This document shows, in pieces, positions 1 to 6,165 of a stretch of DNA of 7,358 bases; within the stretch, counting starts at the first letter, position 1; each line of letters opens with the position of its first letter. The notes under the pieces are model-generated. The model was given only the letters and a program-made list of their open reading frames with translations, ran no database searches and was not told where the DNA came from. The translations under genes and the position numbers were made by a program. Origin of the DNA: an uncultured Desulfovibrio sp. (GTDB taxonomy: Bacteria; Desulfobacterota; Desulfovibrionia; Desulfovibrionales; Desulfovibrionaceae); NCBI GenBank assembly GCA_900550745.1, contig URTO01000094.1, positions 1-7,358 on the forward strand, read 5' to 3'.

Positions 1-134
1 TGTGGAACTTCAAGGAAAAAAGCATCAACCATTTTCTATAACACAGCCAAACAGCATTCCTCTTATTTGCCGCTTGACAATTTTTCAGAGCCATGTTTCA
101 TGGTACGCTTGAATAAAACAATCTTTTATATCAT

Positions 135-148
135 TTCAACAGGTTGAA
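135..148 (+). promoter_or_regulatory. Perfect inverted repeat over the DUF554 ribosome binding site
   Basis: TTCAAC, two bases, then GTTGAA form a perfect 6-bp inverted repeat ending five bases before the ATG at 154. The only purine-rich stretch that could pair with 16S rRNA (AGG, 141-143) sits in its loop and right arm. It could be an mRNA hairpin limiting translation or a small operator; the sequence does not decide between them. A TTGACA lies at 74-79, but no good -10 box follows at normal spacing, so no promoter is called. Confidence 0.3.
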
Positions 149-153
149 GTATC

Positions 154-852
154 ATGATCGGACCGATTGCAGACAGTTGCGCCCTTTTCATCGGCGGGCT
201 TGCCGGAACCCTCTTCTCCGGGTTCATCCCGAAGCGCGTCAAGGAAACCCTTCCCCTCATCTTCGGCGTGATCACGCTGTGCATGGGCTCCACCCTCGTC
301 AACAAGGCTTCCTCGCTCCCCGTCGTGGTCATGGCCCTCATCGTGGGTTCCGTCATCGGCGAGCTCGTCTTTGCCGAGTCTTTTCTCGCCAAGTGCATCA
401 GGGCGCTGTTCCGTCTCGCGAAAAGCAAGCACTGCGGGAATGAGGCGTACATCGTGAACATCATCACCCTTGTTTCCGCCTTTTGCTTCGGCAGCATGGG
501 CATCTTCGGCGCGATAAACGAAGGCATCACCGGCTCCATGGACATCCTCCTCACCAAGGCCGTTCTCGATCTGTTCAGCGGCATTGTCTTCGGGACGCTT
601 TTCGGCCTGTCGGTCAGCCTCATCGCCATACCCCAGTTCGCCATCCTCGCCCTGCTCTATGCTTCCGCCGCCTCCCTCGCCCCGTATATGACGCCGGGCA
701 TGCTCGGTGATTTTACCGCCTGCGGCGGCGTCATCTTCGTCGCCACGGGGCTGCGCATGTGCGGCATCAAAATCTTTCCCGTGATCAACATGTTGCCGTC
801 CATGCTCATCATCATGCCGCTCTCCGCGCTGTGGGCGCGGTATGCCGTGTAG
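154..852 (+). CDS. DUF554 family integral membrane protein (YdfK/YqgA-like)
   Basis: A 232-residue, almost entirely hydrophobic protein of the DUF554 family, the group of Bacillus YdfK and E. coli YqgA. These are inner-membrane proteins of unproven function, often called putative transporters. Family hallmarks seen: the N-terminal glycine-rich segment IGGLAG (13-18), the central GSMGIFGAINEGITGS (113-128), a KAVLD segment (135-139), and a C-terminal block with GD, TACGGVIFVATGLRM (188-202) and NMLPS (212-216). About six to seven membrane spans are likely. The length is normal for the family and both ends look intact. The ATG at 154 starts directly at the conserved N-terminus, with a weak AGG upstream. 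The gene stands alone: 633 bases and a terminator separate it from the transporter operon, so a functional link to that operon is not indicated. Family assignment is secure; substrate unknown. Confidence 0.92.
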   Translation: MIGPIADSCALFIGGLAGTLFSGFIPKRVKETLPLIFGVITLCMGSTLVNKASSLPVVVMALIVGSVIGELVFAESFLAKCIRALFRLAKSKHCGNEAYIVNIITLVSAFCFGSMGIFGAINEGITGSMDILLTKAVLDLFSGIVFGTLFGLSVSLIAIPQFAILALLYASAASLAPYMTPGMLGDFTACGGVIFVATGLRMCGIKIFPVINMLPSMLIIMPLSALWARYAV

Positions 853-939
853 CAGCCGCACAGATCCCCATACCGCTCCATTTGCCCTCCAACGGATGGG
901 AGACCTGGAAATCCCCCGATTGCCTGCGCAGCCATTGCG

Positions 940-1203
940 GGATCACGCATGGACACGCGCAGGTGGTGCATGGCGCACGGGCTTCTTCCTTGTTGGGGGC
1001 CGGACGTGGATATGAGCATGGGATACATGGCCTGAAGGTTATCCCCGGTACGGTAAGCGGCCTCGTGCTCTATGCGCATGGCCTGAAGGCGGGGATTGCC
1101 CCACCGCACGGGTGGGCGTGGATACGCGCATGGGGTGCATTGCCGGTTGCCGAGTATGGAGGGCTCAGGATCACGGCATCGACACGCGCATGGGTACAGA
1201 GCC
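940..1203. repeat. Degenerate tandem repeat array, about 52-60 bp period, five units
   Basis: A core resembling TGGAYACGCGCATGG recurs, with its GCGCA (GAGCA in one copy) at 957, 1014, 1074, 1126 and 1186, giving spacings of 57, 60, 52 and 60. The first and last units share GGATCACG(G)CAT.GACACGCGCA (940-961 and 1168-1190). The 13-mer CATGGCCTGAAGG occurs exactly twice (1026-1038 and 1077-1089). A 6-bp hairpin, CCCACC/GGTGGG, lies at 1100-1116. The copies have diverged strongly, so the array looks old. Open frames exist here on both strands, but none has a recognisable family or a good start, and I treat the region as non-coding. 853-939 holds nothing I can name. Confidence 0.6.
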
Positions 1204-1224
1204 ACGCCATCGGATAACATCAAT

Positions 1225-1253
1225 TTGACAAAAGTAACACCTTGCCCTATACA
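1225..1253 (+). promoter_or_regulatory. Sigma70-type promoter candidate upstream of a terminator
   Basis: TTGACA (1225-1230) is followed after exactly 17 bases by TATACA (1248-1253). The -35 box is perfect and the -10 matches at four positions. Transcription would start near 1260, only about 35 bases before the terminator stem at 1295. A GTAACAC heptamer (1234-1240), identical to one half of the NikR-like operator further down, lies between the two boxes. It has no partner half-site at 13-14 bases, so its role is uncertain. Confidence 0.45.
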
Positions 1254-1294
1254 CAGGCATCGCGGCACGCTTGGGGAACCGATGCGGACGGCGG

Positions 1295-1316
1295 CGGGGA
1301 CGTTTTCCCCGTTTTT
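1295..1316 (+). terminator. Rho-independent terminator
   Basis: CGGGGA (1295-1300), a 5-base loop CGTTT, and TCCCCG (1306-1311) form a perfect 6-bp GC-rich stem directly followed by TTTTT (1312-1316). It points along the plus strand and lies 440 bases after the DUF554 stop codon and 227 bases before the permease start. It can insulate the transporter operon from upstream transcription, and it would also end a very short transcript begun at the 1225-1253 promoter. Confidence 0.7.
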
Positions 1317-1402
1317 CCTTTTCATATCAGGACGTAATCCGTTTATGGGCATGAAGGGAATCCGTCCGCACCCAGCGTGCGCTTGATGCGGGAAGCCTCT
1401 CA

Positions 1403-1431
1403 TTGACACCGCCGGCGGCGCCCGATATATC
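1403..1431 (+). promoter_or_regulatory. Likely promoter of the transporter operon
   Basis: TTGACA (1403-1408), a 17-base spacer, then TATATC (1426-1431). The start point would be near 1438, inside the left half-site of the NikR-like operator, giving a leader of about 105 bases before the permease start codon at 1543. It is the last promoter-like pair before the operon and lies after the terminator at 1295-1316. Confidence 0.55.
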
Positions 1432-1433
1432 TC

Positions 1434-1460
1434 GTATTACATTTTTTATACACGTAACAC
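1434..1460 (+). promoter_or_regulatory. NikR-like operator (nickel-responsive repressor site)
   Basis: GTATTAC (1434-1440), 13 bases, then GTAACAC (1454-1460). From memory, comparative genomics of metal-reducing deltaproteobacteria gave the Desulfovibrio NikR signal as GTGTTAC-N13/14-GTAACAC, so this site differs at one base with the right spacing. Including the flanking bases, the arms (CGTATTAC and GTAACACG) match as a palindrome at 7 of 8 positions. Its position over the expected transcription start fits repression. A further GTGTTAC half-site at 1486-1492 forms a perfect 8-bp inverted repeat (CGTAACAC/GTGTTACG) with the right arm, over a 25-base gap. The nikR gene itself is not in the window. 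Confidence 0.6.
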
Positions 1461-1542
1461 GATAATCTCTATCTAAGAAAACAATGTGTTACGAAACAGG
1501 TTCGGCACAGTCCGAAGGATTGCGCTCCAAGGAAGGCAGATC

Positions 1543-2532
1543 ATGAACGGCAGGCAGATGATGGCTTCTCTCGCACGGAAAACGCTGGTGTTCATCGCCA
1601 TGATGTTTCTGTTGTCGCTGATCGTTTTCTACGTATCCCGCCTGACCCCCGGAGATCCGCTCCAATCCTTCTACGGCGACGCCATGCAGTCCATGACGAC
1701 CGCCGAACTGGACGCCGCGCGGGAACGGCTGGGGCTGGACGGCCCCATCTGGGGGCAATACGCCAAATGGATCGGCAACGTCATGCAGGGGGATTTCGGC
1801 ATCTCCCTGAAATACAAGCGCCCCGTCCTCGACGTCGTTTCCCCGCTCATCGGCAATACGCTCATGCTCGGCGGCATCGCCTACGCGCTGGTCTTTCTGC
1901 TCGCCATCGCGCTGGCCCTTTTCTGCGCCCGGTTCGAGGACACCTTCATGGATCGGTTCGTCTGCCGCATCGGTACGGTGGCCTTCTATGTGCCCGCCTT
2001 CTGGATGGGCGTGGTGCTGGTGCTCGTTTTCAGCGTCAACCTCAAGCTCCTGCCGAGCAGCGGGGCCTACGGGATCGGGAAATCCGGCGACGTGGCCGAC
2101 CGCCTGCGCCACCTCGTCCTGCCGCTCATCGTCATGGTGGCGAGCCACCTGTGGTATTACGCCTATATGATCCGCAACAAGCTGCTGGATGAAGTCCGCC
2201 GCGACTACGTGCTGCTGGCACGGGCCAAGGGGCTTGGGAAGACGCGGGTTCTGCTGAGCCACTGCCTGCGGAACGTGCTCCCCACCATCGTCAGCATCAT
2301 GGCCATCTCCATCCCCCACGTCCTGAGCGGCACCTATGTGGCGGAATCCGTATTCAACTATCCGGGCATCGGCCTGCTTGCCGTATCCAGCGCCAAATAC
2401 CACGACTACAACCTGCTGATGCTCATGGTGCTGATCACCGGGGCCATGGTCATGCTGAGCAGCCTCGTCGCGCAGGCCGTCAACGAAGTCATCGATCCGC
2501 GCATGAAATCTTCCGACGGGGTCGTGTGCTGA
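1543..2532 (+). CDS. ABC transporter permease, NikB/DppB type
   Basis: First inner-membrane channel subunit of a peptide/nickel-class ABC importer. With the ATG at 1543 it is 329 residues, the usual family length. An N-terminal membrane helix (about 12-32) leads to the hallmark RLTPGDP (33-39). A periplasmic stretch follows with LGLDGPIWGQYAKWIGNVMQGDFGISL (63-89), then about five more helices. The cytoplasmic coupling (EAA) loop that contacts the ATPase reads DYVLLARAKGLG (221-232). The ATG at 1543 is preferred because AAGGAAGG (1529-1536) sits at ribosome binding distance; an in-frame GTG at 1486 would add 19 residues, but it lies within an operator-like half-site and has no Shine-Dalgarno. 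The stop overlaps the next start by one base, so the two permeases are probably translationally coupled. Nickel rather than peptide is inferred from the operator, not from the protein. Confidence 0.93.
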   Translation: MNGRQMMASLARKTLVFIAMMFLLSLIVFYVSRLTPGDPLQSFYGDAMQSMTTAELDAARERLGLDGPIWGQYAKWIGNVMQGDFGISLKYKRPVLDVVSPLIGNTLMLGGIAYALVFLLAIALALFCARFEDTFMDRFVCRIGTVAFYVPAFWMGVVLVLVFSVNLKLLPSSGAYGIGKSGDVADRLRHLVLPLIVMVASHLWYYAYMIRNKLLDEVRRDYVLLARAKGLGKTRVLLSHCLRNVLPTIVSIMAISIPHVLSGTYVAESVFNYPGIGLLAVSSAKYHDYNLLMLMVLITGAMVMLSSLVAQAVNEVIDPRMKSSDGVVC

Positions 2533-3437
2533 TGGACGCCCCTTCCAGCGACGCCTTCACCATCGTCGGGGCCGGGTACAGGACGCACAGGCCCGCCGTA
2601 CGGAAAAAAGGCTTTTGGGAACGGCTGAAAGGCAAGCCCGTCCTCTCCGTTGCCGTCTTTTCCGTGATCGCTCTCGGCTGCCTTTTTTCCGGCCTGATCA
2701 TCAACCATGATCCCGCCGAATTCTTCCTCATGAACGTCAACGAGGCCCCCAATGCCGAATTCTGGTTCGGCACGGACTCCCTTGGGCGGGACATCTACTC
2801 GATCATCTGGTACGGCGGCAGGGCCTCCATCTCCATCGGGCTCATGAGCGCGGCGGTCATTACCTTCATCGGGGTCTTCTACGGCTGCCTGTCCGGGGCC
2901 GCTTCCGGCGTCGTGGACGGCGCCATGATGCGGGCCGTGGAACTCCTGCAAAGCGTCCCGGTTCTCCTGTCCCTGCTGCTGATCCTTTCCCTCATGGGCA
3001 AGCAGAACGAGCTCACCATTGCGCTCGTCATCGGCGTCACCGGCTGGTTCCCCCTGTCCCGCATCGTCAGGAGCGAAGTCCGGCAGATCCGCAACAGCGA
3101 GTACATCCTCGCCTCGCGCTGCATGGGGGCCGGTTTCCCTTTCATCATGCGCAGGCACCTCATCCCGAACTTCGTGTCGGCGATCATGTTCGTGGTCATC
3201 TCCAGCATCAGCACCAGCATGGCGATGGAAGCGACCCTGAGCTTCCTCGGCCTCGGCCTGCCCACCGACGTGCTCTCGTGGGGCAGCATGCTCGCGCTGG
3301 CCGACCGCGCCCTTCTCCTCAACTCGTGGTGGGTCATCCTCATCCCCGGCGTTTTCCTTGTGGTTACGCTGCTGAGCATCACCAGCATCGGCCATTACTT
3401 CCGAAAAAGAAGCAACCAAGGGCCAAGCAACCTGTAA
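2532..3437 (+). CDS. ABC transporter permease, NikC/DppC type
   Basis: Second channel subunit, partner of the preceding permease. From the ATG at 2532 it has 301 residues. A cytoplasmic N-terminal tail (1-35) precedes the first helix (about 37-57). The hallmark FGTDSLGRDIYSIIWYGGRASISIG (79-103) follows, typical of DppC/OppC/NikC. The EAA coupling loop is EYILASRCMGAG (190-201), and LSFLGLGLP near the C-terminal third is also characteristic. About six helices are expected. The start is chosen because its A is the last base of the upstream TGA stop (TGATG arrangement), implying translational reinitiation; an in-frame GTG at 2526 would add two residues. There is no independent Shine-Dalgarno, which supports coupling. 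The next gene begins 54 bases later. Confidence 0.93.
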   Translation: MDAPSSDAFTIVGAGYRTHRPAVRKKGFWERLKGKPVLSVAVFSVIALGCLFSGLIINHDPAEFFLMNVNEAPNAEFWFGTDSLGRDIYSIIWYGGRASISIGLMSAAVITFIGVFYGCLSGAASGVVDGAMMRAVELLQSVPVLLSLLLILSLMGKQNELTIALVIGVTGWFPLSRIVRSEVRQIRNSEYILASRCMGAGFPFIMRRHLIPNFVSAIMFVVISSISTSMAMEATLSFLGLGLPTDVLSWGSMLALADRALLLNSWWVILIPGVFLVVTLLSITSIGHYFRKRSNQGPSNL

Positions 3438-3491
3438 CCGCAGGTCGCCTTTTTAATAGGTAACGTACGACAATCCGAAAAGGAGCATCCC

Positions 3492-5063
3492 GTGAAGAGG
3501 AACGGACTGACCGCTTTGGTCTTGAAAACGGCCCGCTGGGGCCTCATGAGCCTGGCGCTCTGCCTTGCCTGGGCGCCCGCCGACGCCGCCGACGAAATGG
3601 CGAACACCCTTGTCTACGCCGGGGAAAACGAGGACACCATCAACCCCCTGCTCAACAACCATCAGGAACTGCCCACAATCATCTTTTCCGGCCTGATGAA
3701 GTACGACGCCAAAGGCCAGCCGGTTCCCGAACTCGCCGAGAGCTTCACCTATGACAAGGGGACGCATACCTATACCTTCAAGCTGCGCGACGGCGTGAAG
3801 TGGCACGACGGCAAGCCCCTCACCGTGGATGACATCCTGTTCACCTACGGCGCGCTGACCAAGGACAAGACGCTGGCCTCATCCATCACCAGCAACTACG
3901 AAGACATCAAATCGATCACCGCGCCCGACGCCCATACCGTGGCCTTCACCTTGTCCAAGCCCAACGCCGCCATGCTGGACAACTTCACCATCGGCATCCT
4001 GCCCAAGCACCTGTTCGCGGGCAAAGACATCAACACCGCCCCCGCCAACCAGCACCCCGTGGGCACCGGGCGCTACAAGTTCGTGGAGTGGGACACCGCC
4101 GGCGGCATGATCATCCTTGAAAAGAACAAGGACTATTACGGCAAGGTGCCGAACATCGACCGGCTCGTCTACAAGACCGTCGCCGTCGAAAGCACCAAGG
4201 CCCTCATGCTCCAGTCCGGGGAGGCGGATCTCGCGTGGCTGAACGCCAAGTATGCGGACACCTTCCGGGGCAAGGACGGCTACAGGAACATCGACTTCGC
4301 CACCGCCGACTACCGCTCCGCCGCCATGGATTTCCACACCGACTTCTGGAAGCGTAACGGCGACTCCATCGGCGTGCTGAACTACGCCCTGAACAAGGAA
4401 GCCATCGCCAAAAGCGTGCTGAACGGACAAGGGTTCCCCGCGTTCAGCCCCATCCAGATGAACGCCTACGGCGGCAACAAGGCTGCGGACATCTACCCCT
4501 ACGATCTCAAAAAGTTCGCCGCCGAAATGGAAAAGCTCGGCTGGAAGAAGGGCAAGGACGGCATCTACGAGCGCAACGGGCAGAAGTTCTCGTTCACGAT
4601 TCAGGTCCGGGACTATGAGGAAGAGCGCGTGGACATCGCCAAGGTCATCGCCAACGAGCTGAAGAAAGCCGGTGTCGACATGCAGATCGTCCTCGTCACC
4701 AAGTTTGACTGGAAGGCCGGGTATAACGGGTTCCTCGCCGGGTTCGCCGCCGAATTCGACCCGGACGGCGTCTACAAGGACTTCGTCACCGGAGCCAGCG
4801 ACAACACGATGGCCTATTCCAACCCCAAGGTTGACGAGCTGCTGAAAAAGGGCCGCGCCACCGAAGATCCGGCCCAGCGCAAGGCCATCTACGGCCAGTT
4901 TGAGGAAGCCTATGCCGAACGCCCCGGACACCTGCTGTTCGCGTACCTGAACGGCAACTACGTCAGCATCGCCGGGCTGGAAGGGCTTGATGCCACGCGC
5001 GTTCTCGGCCACCATGCCGTGGGCGTCATGTGGAACATCGAAGACTGGACGCTGAACCGTTGA
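3492..5063 (+). CDS. Periplasmic solute-binding protein, family 5 (peptide/nickel class)
   Basis: The 523-residue ligand-capturing component of the importer. Residues 1-32 form a Sec signal peptide: KR charge, a hydrophobic core (about 17-28), and an ADA|AD cleavage site near 32/33. No lipobox cysteine is present at the cleavage site, so the mature protein should be soluble in the periplasm. Family 5 hallmarks include the LVYAGENEDTINPLLNN start of the mature chain, YTFKLRDGVKWHDGKPLTVDDILFTY, and VGTGRYKFVEWD. Two adjacent histidines lie near the C-terminus (507-508) and may be metal or ligand contacts, but this is speculation; no metal site can be assigned by reading. Translation starts at GTG 3492, 6 bases after AAAGGAG (3479-3485), the best ribosome binding site in the operon, which fits a protein needed in excess. 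Ligand: nickel (free or chelated) is favoured by the operator; a peptide cannot be excluded. Confidence 0.93.
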   Translation: MKRNGLTALVLKTARWGLMSLALCLAWAPADAADEMANTLVYAGENEDTINPLLNNHQELPTIIFSGLMKYDAKGQPVPELAESFTYDKGTHTYTFKLRDGVKWHDGKPLTVDDILFTYGALTKDKTLASSITSNYEDIKSITAPDAHTVAFTLSKPNAAMLDNFTIGILPKHLFAGKDINTAPANQHPVGTGRYKFVEWDTAGGMIILEKNKDYYGKVPNIDRLVYKTVAVESTKALMLQSGEADLAWLNAKYADTFRGKDGYRNIDFATADYRSAAMDFHTDFWKRNGDSIGVLNYALNKEAIAKSVLNGQGFPAFSPIQMNAYGGNKAADIYPYDLKKFAAEMEKLGWKKGKDGIYERNGQKFSFTIQVRDYEEERVDIAKVIANELKKAGVDMQIVLVTKFDWKAGYNGFLAGFAAEFDPDGVYKDFVTGASDNTMAYSNPKVDELLKKGRATEDPAQRKAIYGQFEEAYAERPGHLLFAYLNGNYVSIAGLEGLDATRVLGHHAVGVMWNIEDWTLNR

Positions 5064-5075
5064 CCGCACGCGGCA

Positions 5076-5114
5076 GGGCCGTCCGGGACATCCGGGCGGC
5101 CCCGGCCGCCTTTT
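5076..5114 (+). terminator. Intercistronic terminator with a competing upstream hairpin
   Basis: GGCGGC (5095-5100), loop CCCG, and GCCGCC (5105-5110), followed by TTTT (5111-5114), make a short intrinsic terminator between the binding protein and ATPase genes. An alternative 11-bp stem (5076-5086 with 5092-5102, one G-U pair, 5-base loop) overlaps the left arm and cannot form at the same time. Partial termination or 3'-end protection here would raise the binding protein level above that of the ATPases, a common need in such operons. The T-tract is short, so read-through is likely. Confidence 0.5.
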
Positions 5115-5148
5115 CAGGGCACCGACTTTGCAGAGCACCGGGGAAGAC

Positions 5149-6165
5149 ATGGATACCGTATTGGAGCTGGAAAACGTTTCCGTTCATTTCGACACGCCCG
5201 ACGGAACCGTTCAGGCCGTCCGGGACGTTTCGCTGTCCCTCAAAAGCGGCGAAACGCTCGCCATCGTGGGCGAATCAGGATGCGGCAAGTCCGTCTTGTG
5301 CAAATCGGTCATGAAGCTCCTGCCCGGCAATGCCCGGATCAGCGGCAAAATGCTCATCGACGGCAAAGACATTGCCCCCTATACCGAAAAGCAGATGCGG
5401 ACGCTGCGCGGCTCCCTGTTTTCCATGCTGTTCCAAGACCCCATGACCACCCTGAACCCCACGATCCCCATCGGGAAACAGATCACGGAAGCCGTGCTGA
5501 AGCACCGCAGGATGAGCCGGGAAGACGCGCAAAAGCTGGCCGTGGACATGCTCCACCGCGTAGGCATCGACGATCCGGCCCAGCGGATGCTCCTCCAGCC
5601 GCACTATTTTTCCGGGGGGATGCGCCAGCGGTGCGTGCTTGCCATCGCGCTGGCCCTGAACCCGCGCATCCTCTTCGCCGACGAGCCCACTACGGCGCTT
5701 GATGTGACCGTGCAGGCGCAGATGCTCGACCTGCTGCGCGACATCCAGCGCAAGACCGGCATCGGCATCGTGCTGGTTTCGCACGATCTGGGCGTGGTCG
5801 CCCGCGTCGCGGATCGGGTCGCCGTGATGTACGCCGGGAAGATCGTCGAGATCGGAACCGCCGAGGAAATTTTTTACGACCCACGCCACCCGTACACATG
5901 GGGGCTGTTGGGGGCCCTTCCCTCCCAAGCCGTGGAAAACGGGGAACTTAAGGGGATTCCGGGCATGCCGCCGACGCTCCTTGATCCGCCTCCGGGGGAC
6001 GCCTTCGCCGAACGCAACCGGTACGCCATGAAAATCGACTACGAGCGGATGCCCCCAATGTTCCGCATTTCCGAAACCCACAGCGCCGCAACATGGCTTT
6101 TGGATGAAAGGGCGCCTGCGGTCACGCCTCCCGTCACCATCAAACGCCGTGGTATGATCCATTGA
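5149..6165 (+). CDS. ABC transporter ATP-binding protein, NikD/DppD/OppD type
   Basis: First ATPase of the importer, 338 residues from the ATG at 5149. Nucleotide-binding motifs are complete: Walker A GESGCGKS (41-48), Q-loop Q96 in LFQDP, signature FSGGMRQR (154-161), Walker B ending in ILFADEP with catalytic E179, D-loop ALD (183-185) and switch H212. The C-terminal oligopeptide/dipeptide-transporter extension is present (GIPGMPPTLLDPP, HSAATWLL). However, the four cysteines this region usually carries in OppD/DppD, thought to bind a [4Fe-4S] cluster, are replaced: GDAF for GC.F, RN for RC, ID for the third, and AATW for the fourth. GGGGAAG (5140-5146) lies just upstream of the ATG; an in-frame TTG at 5128 would add seven residues. 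The stop overlaps the next gene's start by four bases. Confidence 0.94.
   Translation: MDTVLELENVSVHFDTPDGTVQAVRDVSLSLKSGETLAIVGESGCGKSVLCKSVMKLLPGNARISGKMLIDGKDIAPYTEKQMRTLRGSLFSMLFQDPMTTLNPTIPIGKQITEAVLKHRRMSREDAQKLAVDMLHRVGIDDPAQRMLLQPHYFSGGMRQRCVLAIALALNPRILFADEPTTALDVTVQAQMLDLLRDIQRKTGIGIVLVSHDLGVVARVADRVAVMYAGKIVEIGTAEEIFYDPRHPYTWGLLGALPSQAVENGELKGIPGMPPTLLDPPPGDAFAERNRYAMKIDYERMPPMFRISETHSAATWLLDERAPAVTPPVTIKRRGMIH

Noticed and set aside
759..1217. Plus-strand open frame of 152 codons overlapping the DUF554 gene end
   Set aside because: It overlaps a solid gene in another frame and its second half is the degenerate repeat array; no domain or good ribosome binding site is visible.
1317..1402. 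Riboswitch (cobalamin or nickel/cobalt type) in the operon leader
   Set aside because: No B12-box or other conserved riboswitch motif could be recognised; only small hairpins such as CGCAC/GTGCG (1367-1381) are present.
657..1409. Long open frame (250 codons) on the minus strand across the repeat region
   Set aside because: It runs antisense through the DUF554 gene end, the terminator and the first array, has no recognisable family, and its composition (Cys-, Pro- and Arg-rich) looks like GC-rich non-coding sequence.
1486..1542. Upstream GTG start adding 19 residues to the first permease
   Set aside because: It has no Shine-Dalgarno and coincides with the GTGTTAC half-site; the ATG at 1543 has a good AAGGAAGG and gives the normal family length.
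2406..3419. Long minus-strand open frames opposite the permease, binding protein and ATPase genes
   Set aside because: These are shadows of strongly supported plus-strand genes, produced by high GC at third positions; they are rich in Asp, His and Gly with no family signature.
3430..3454. Terminator between the second permease and the binding protein gene (ACCTG/CAGGT followed by TTTTT)
   Set aside because: The stem is only 5 bp with a 6-base loop, and four bases separate it from the T-run, so it is too weak to call.
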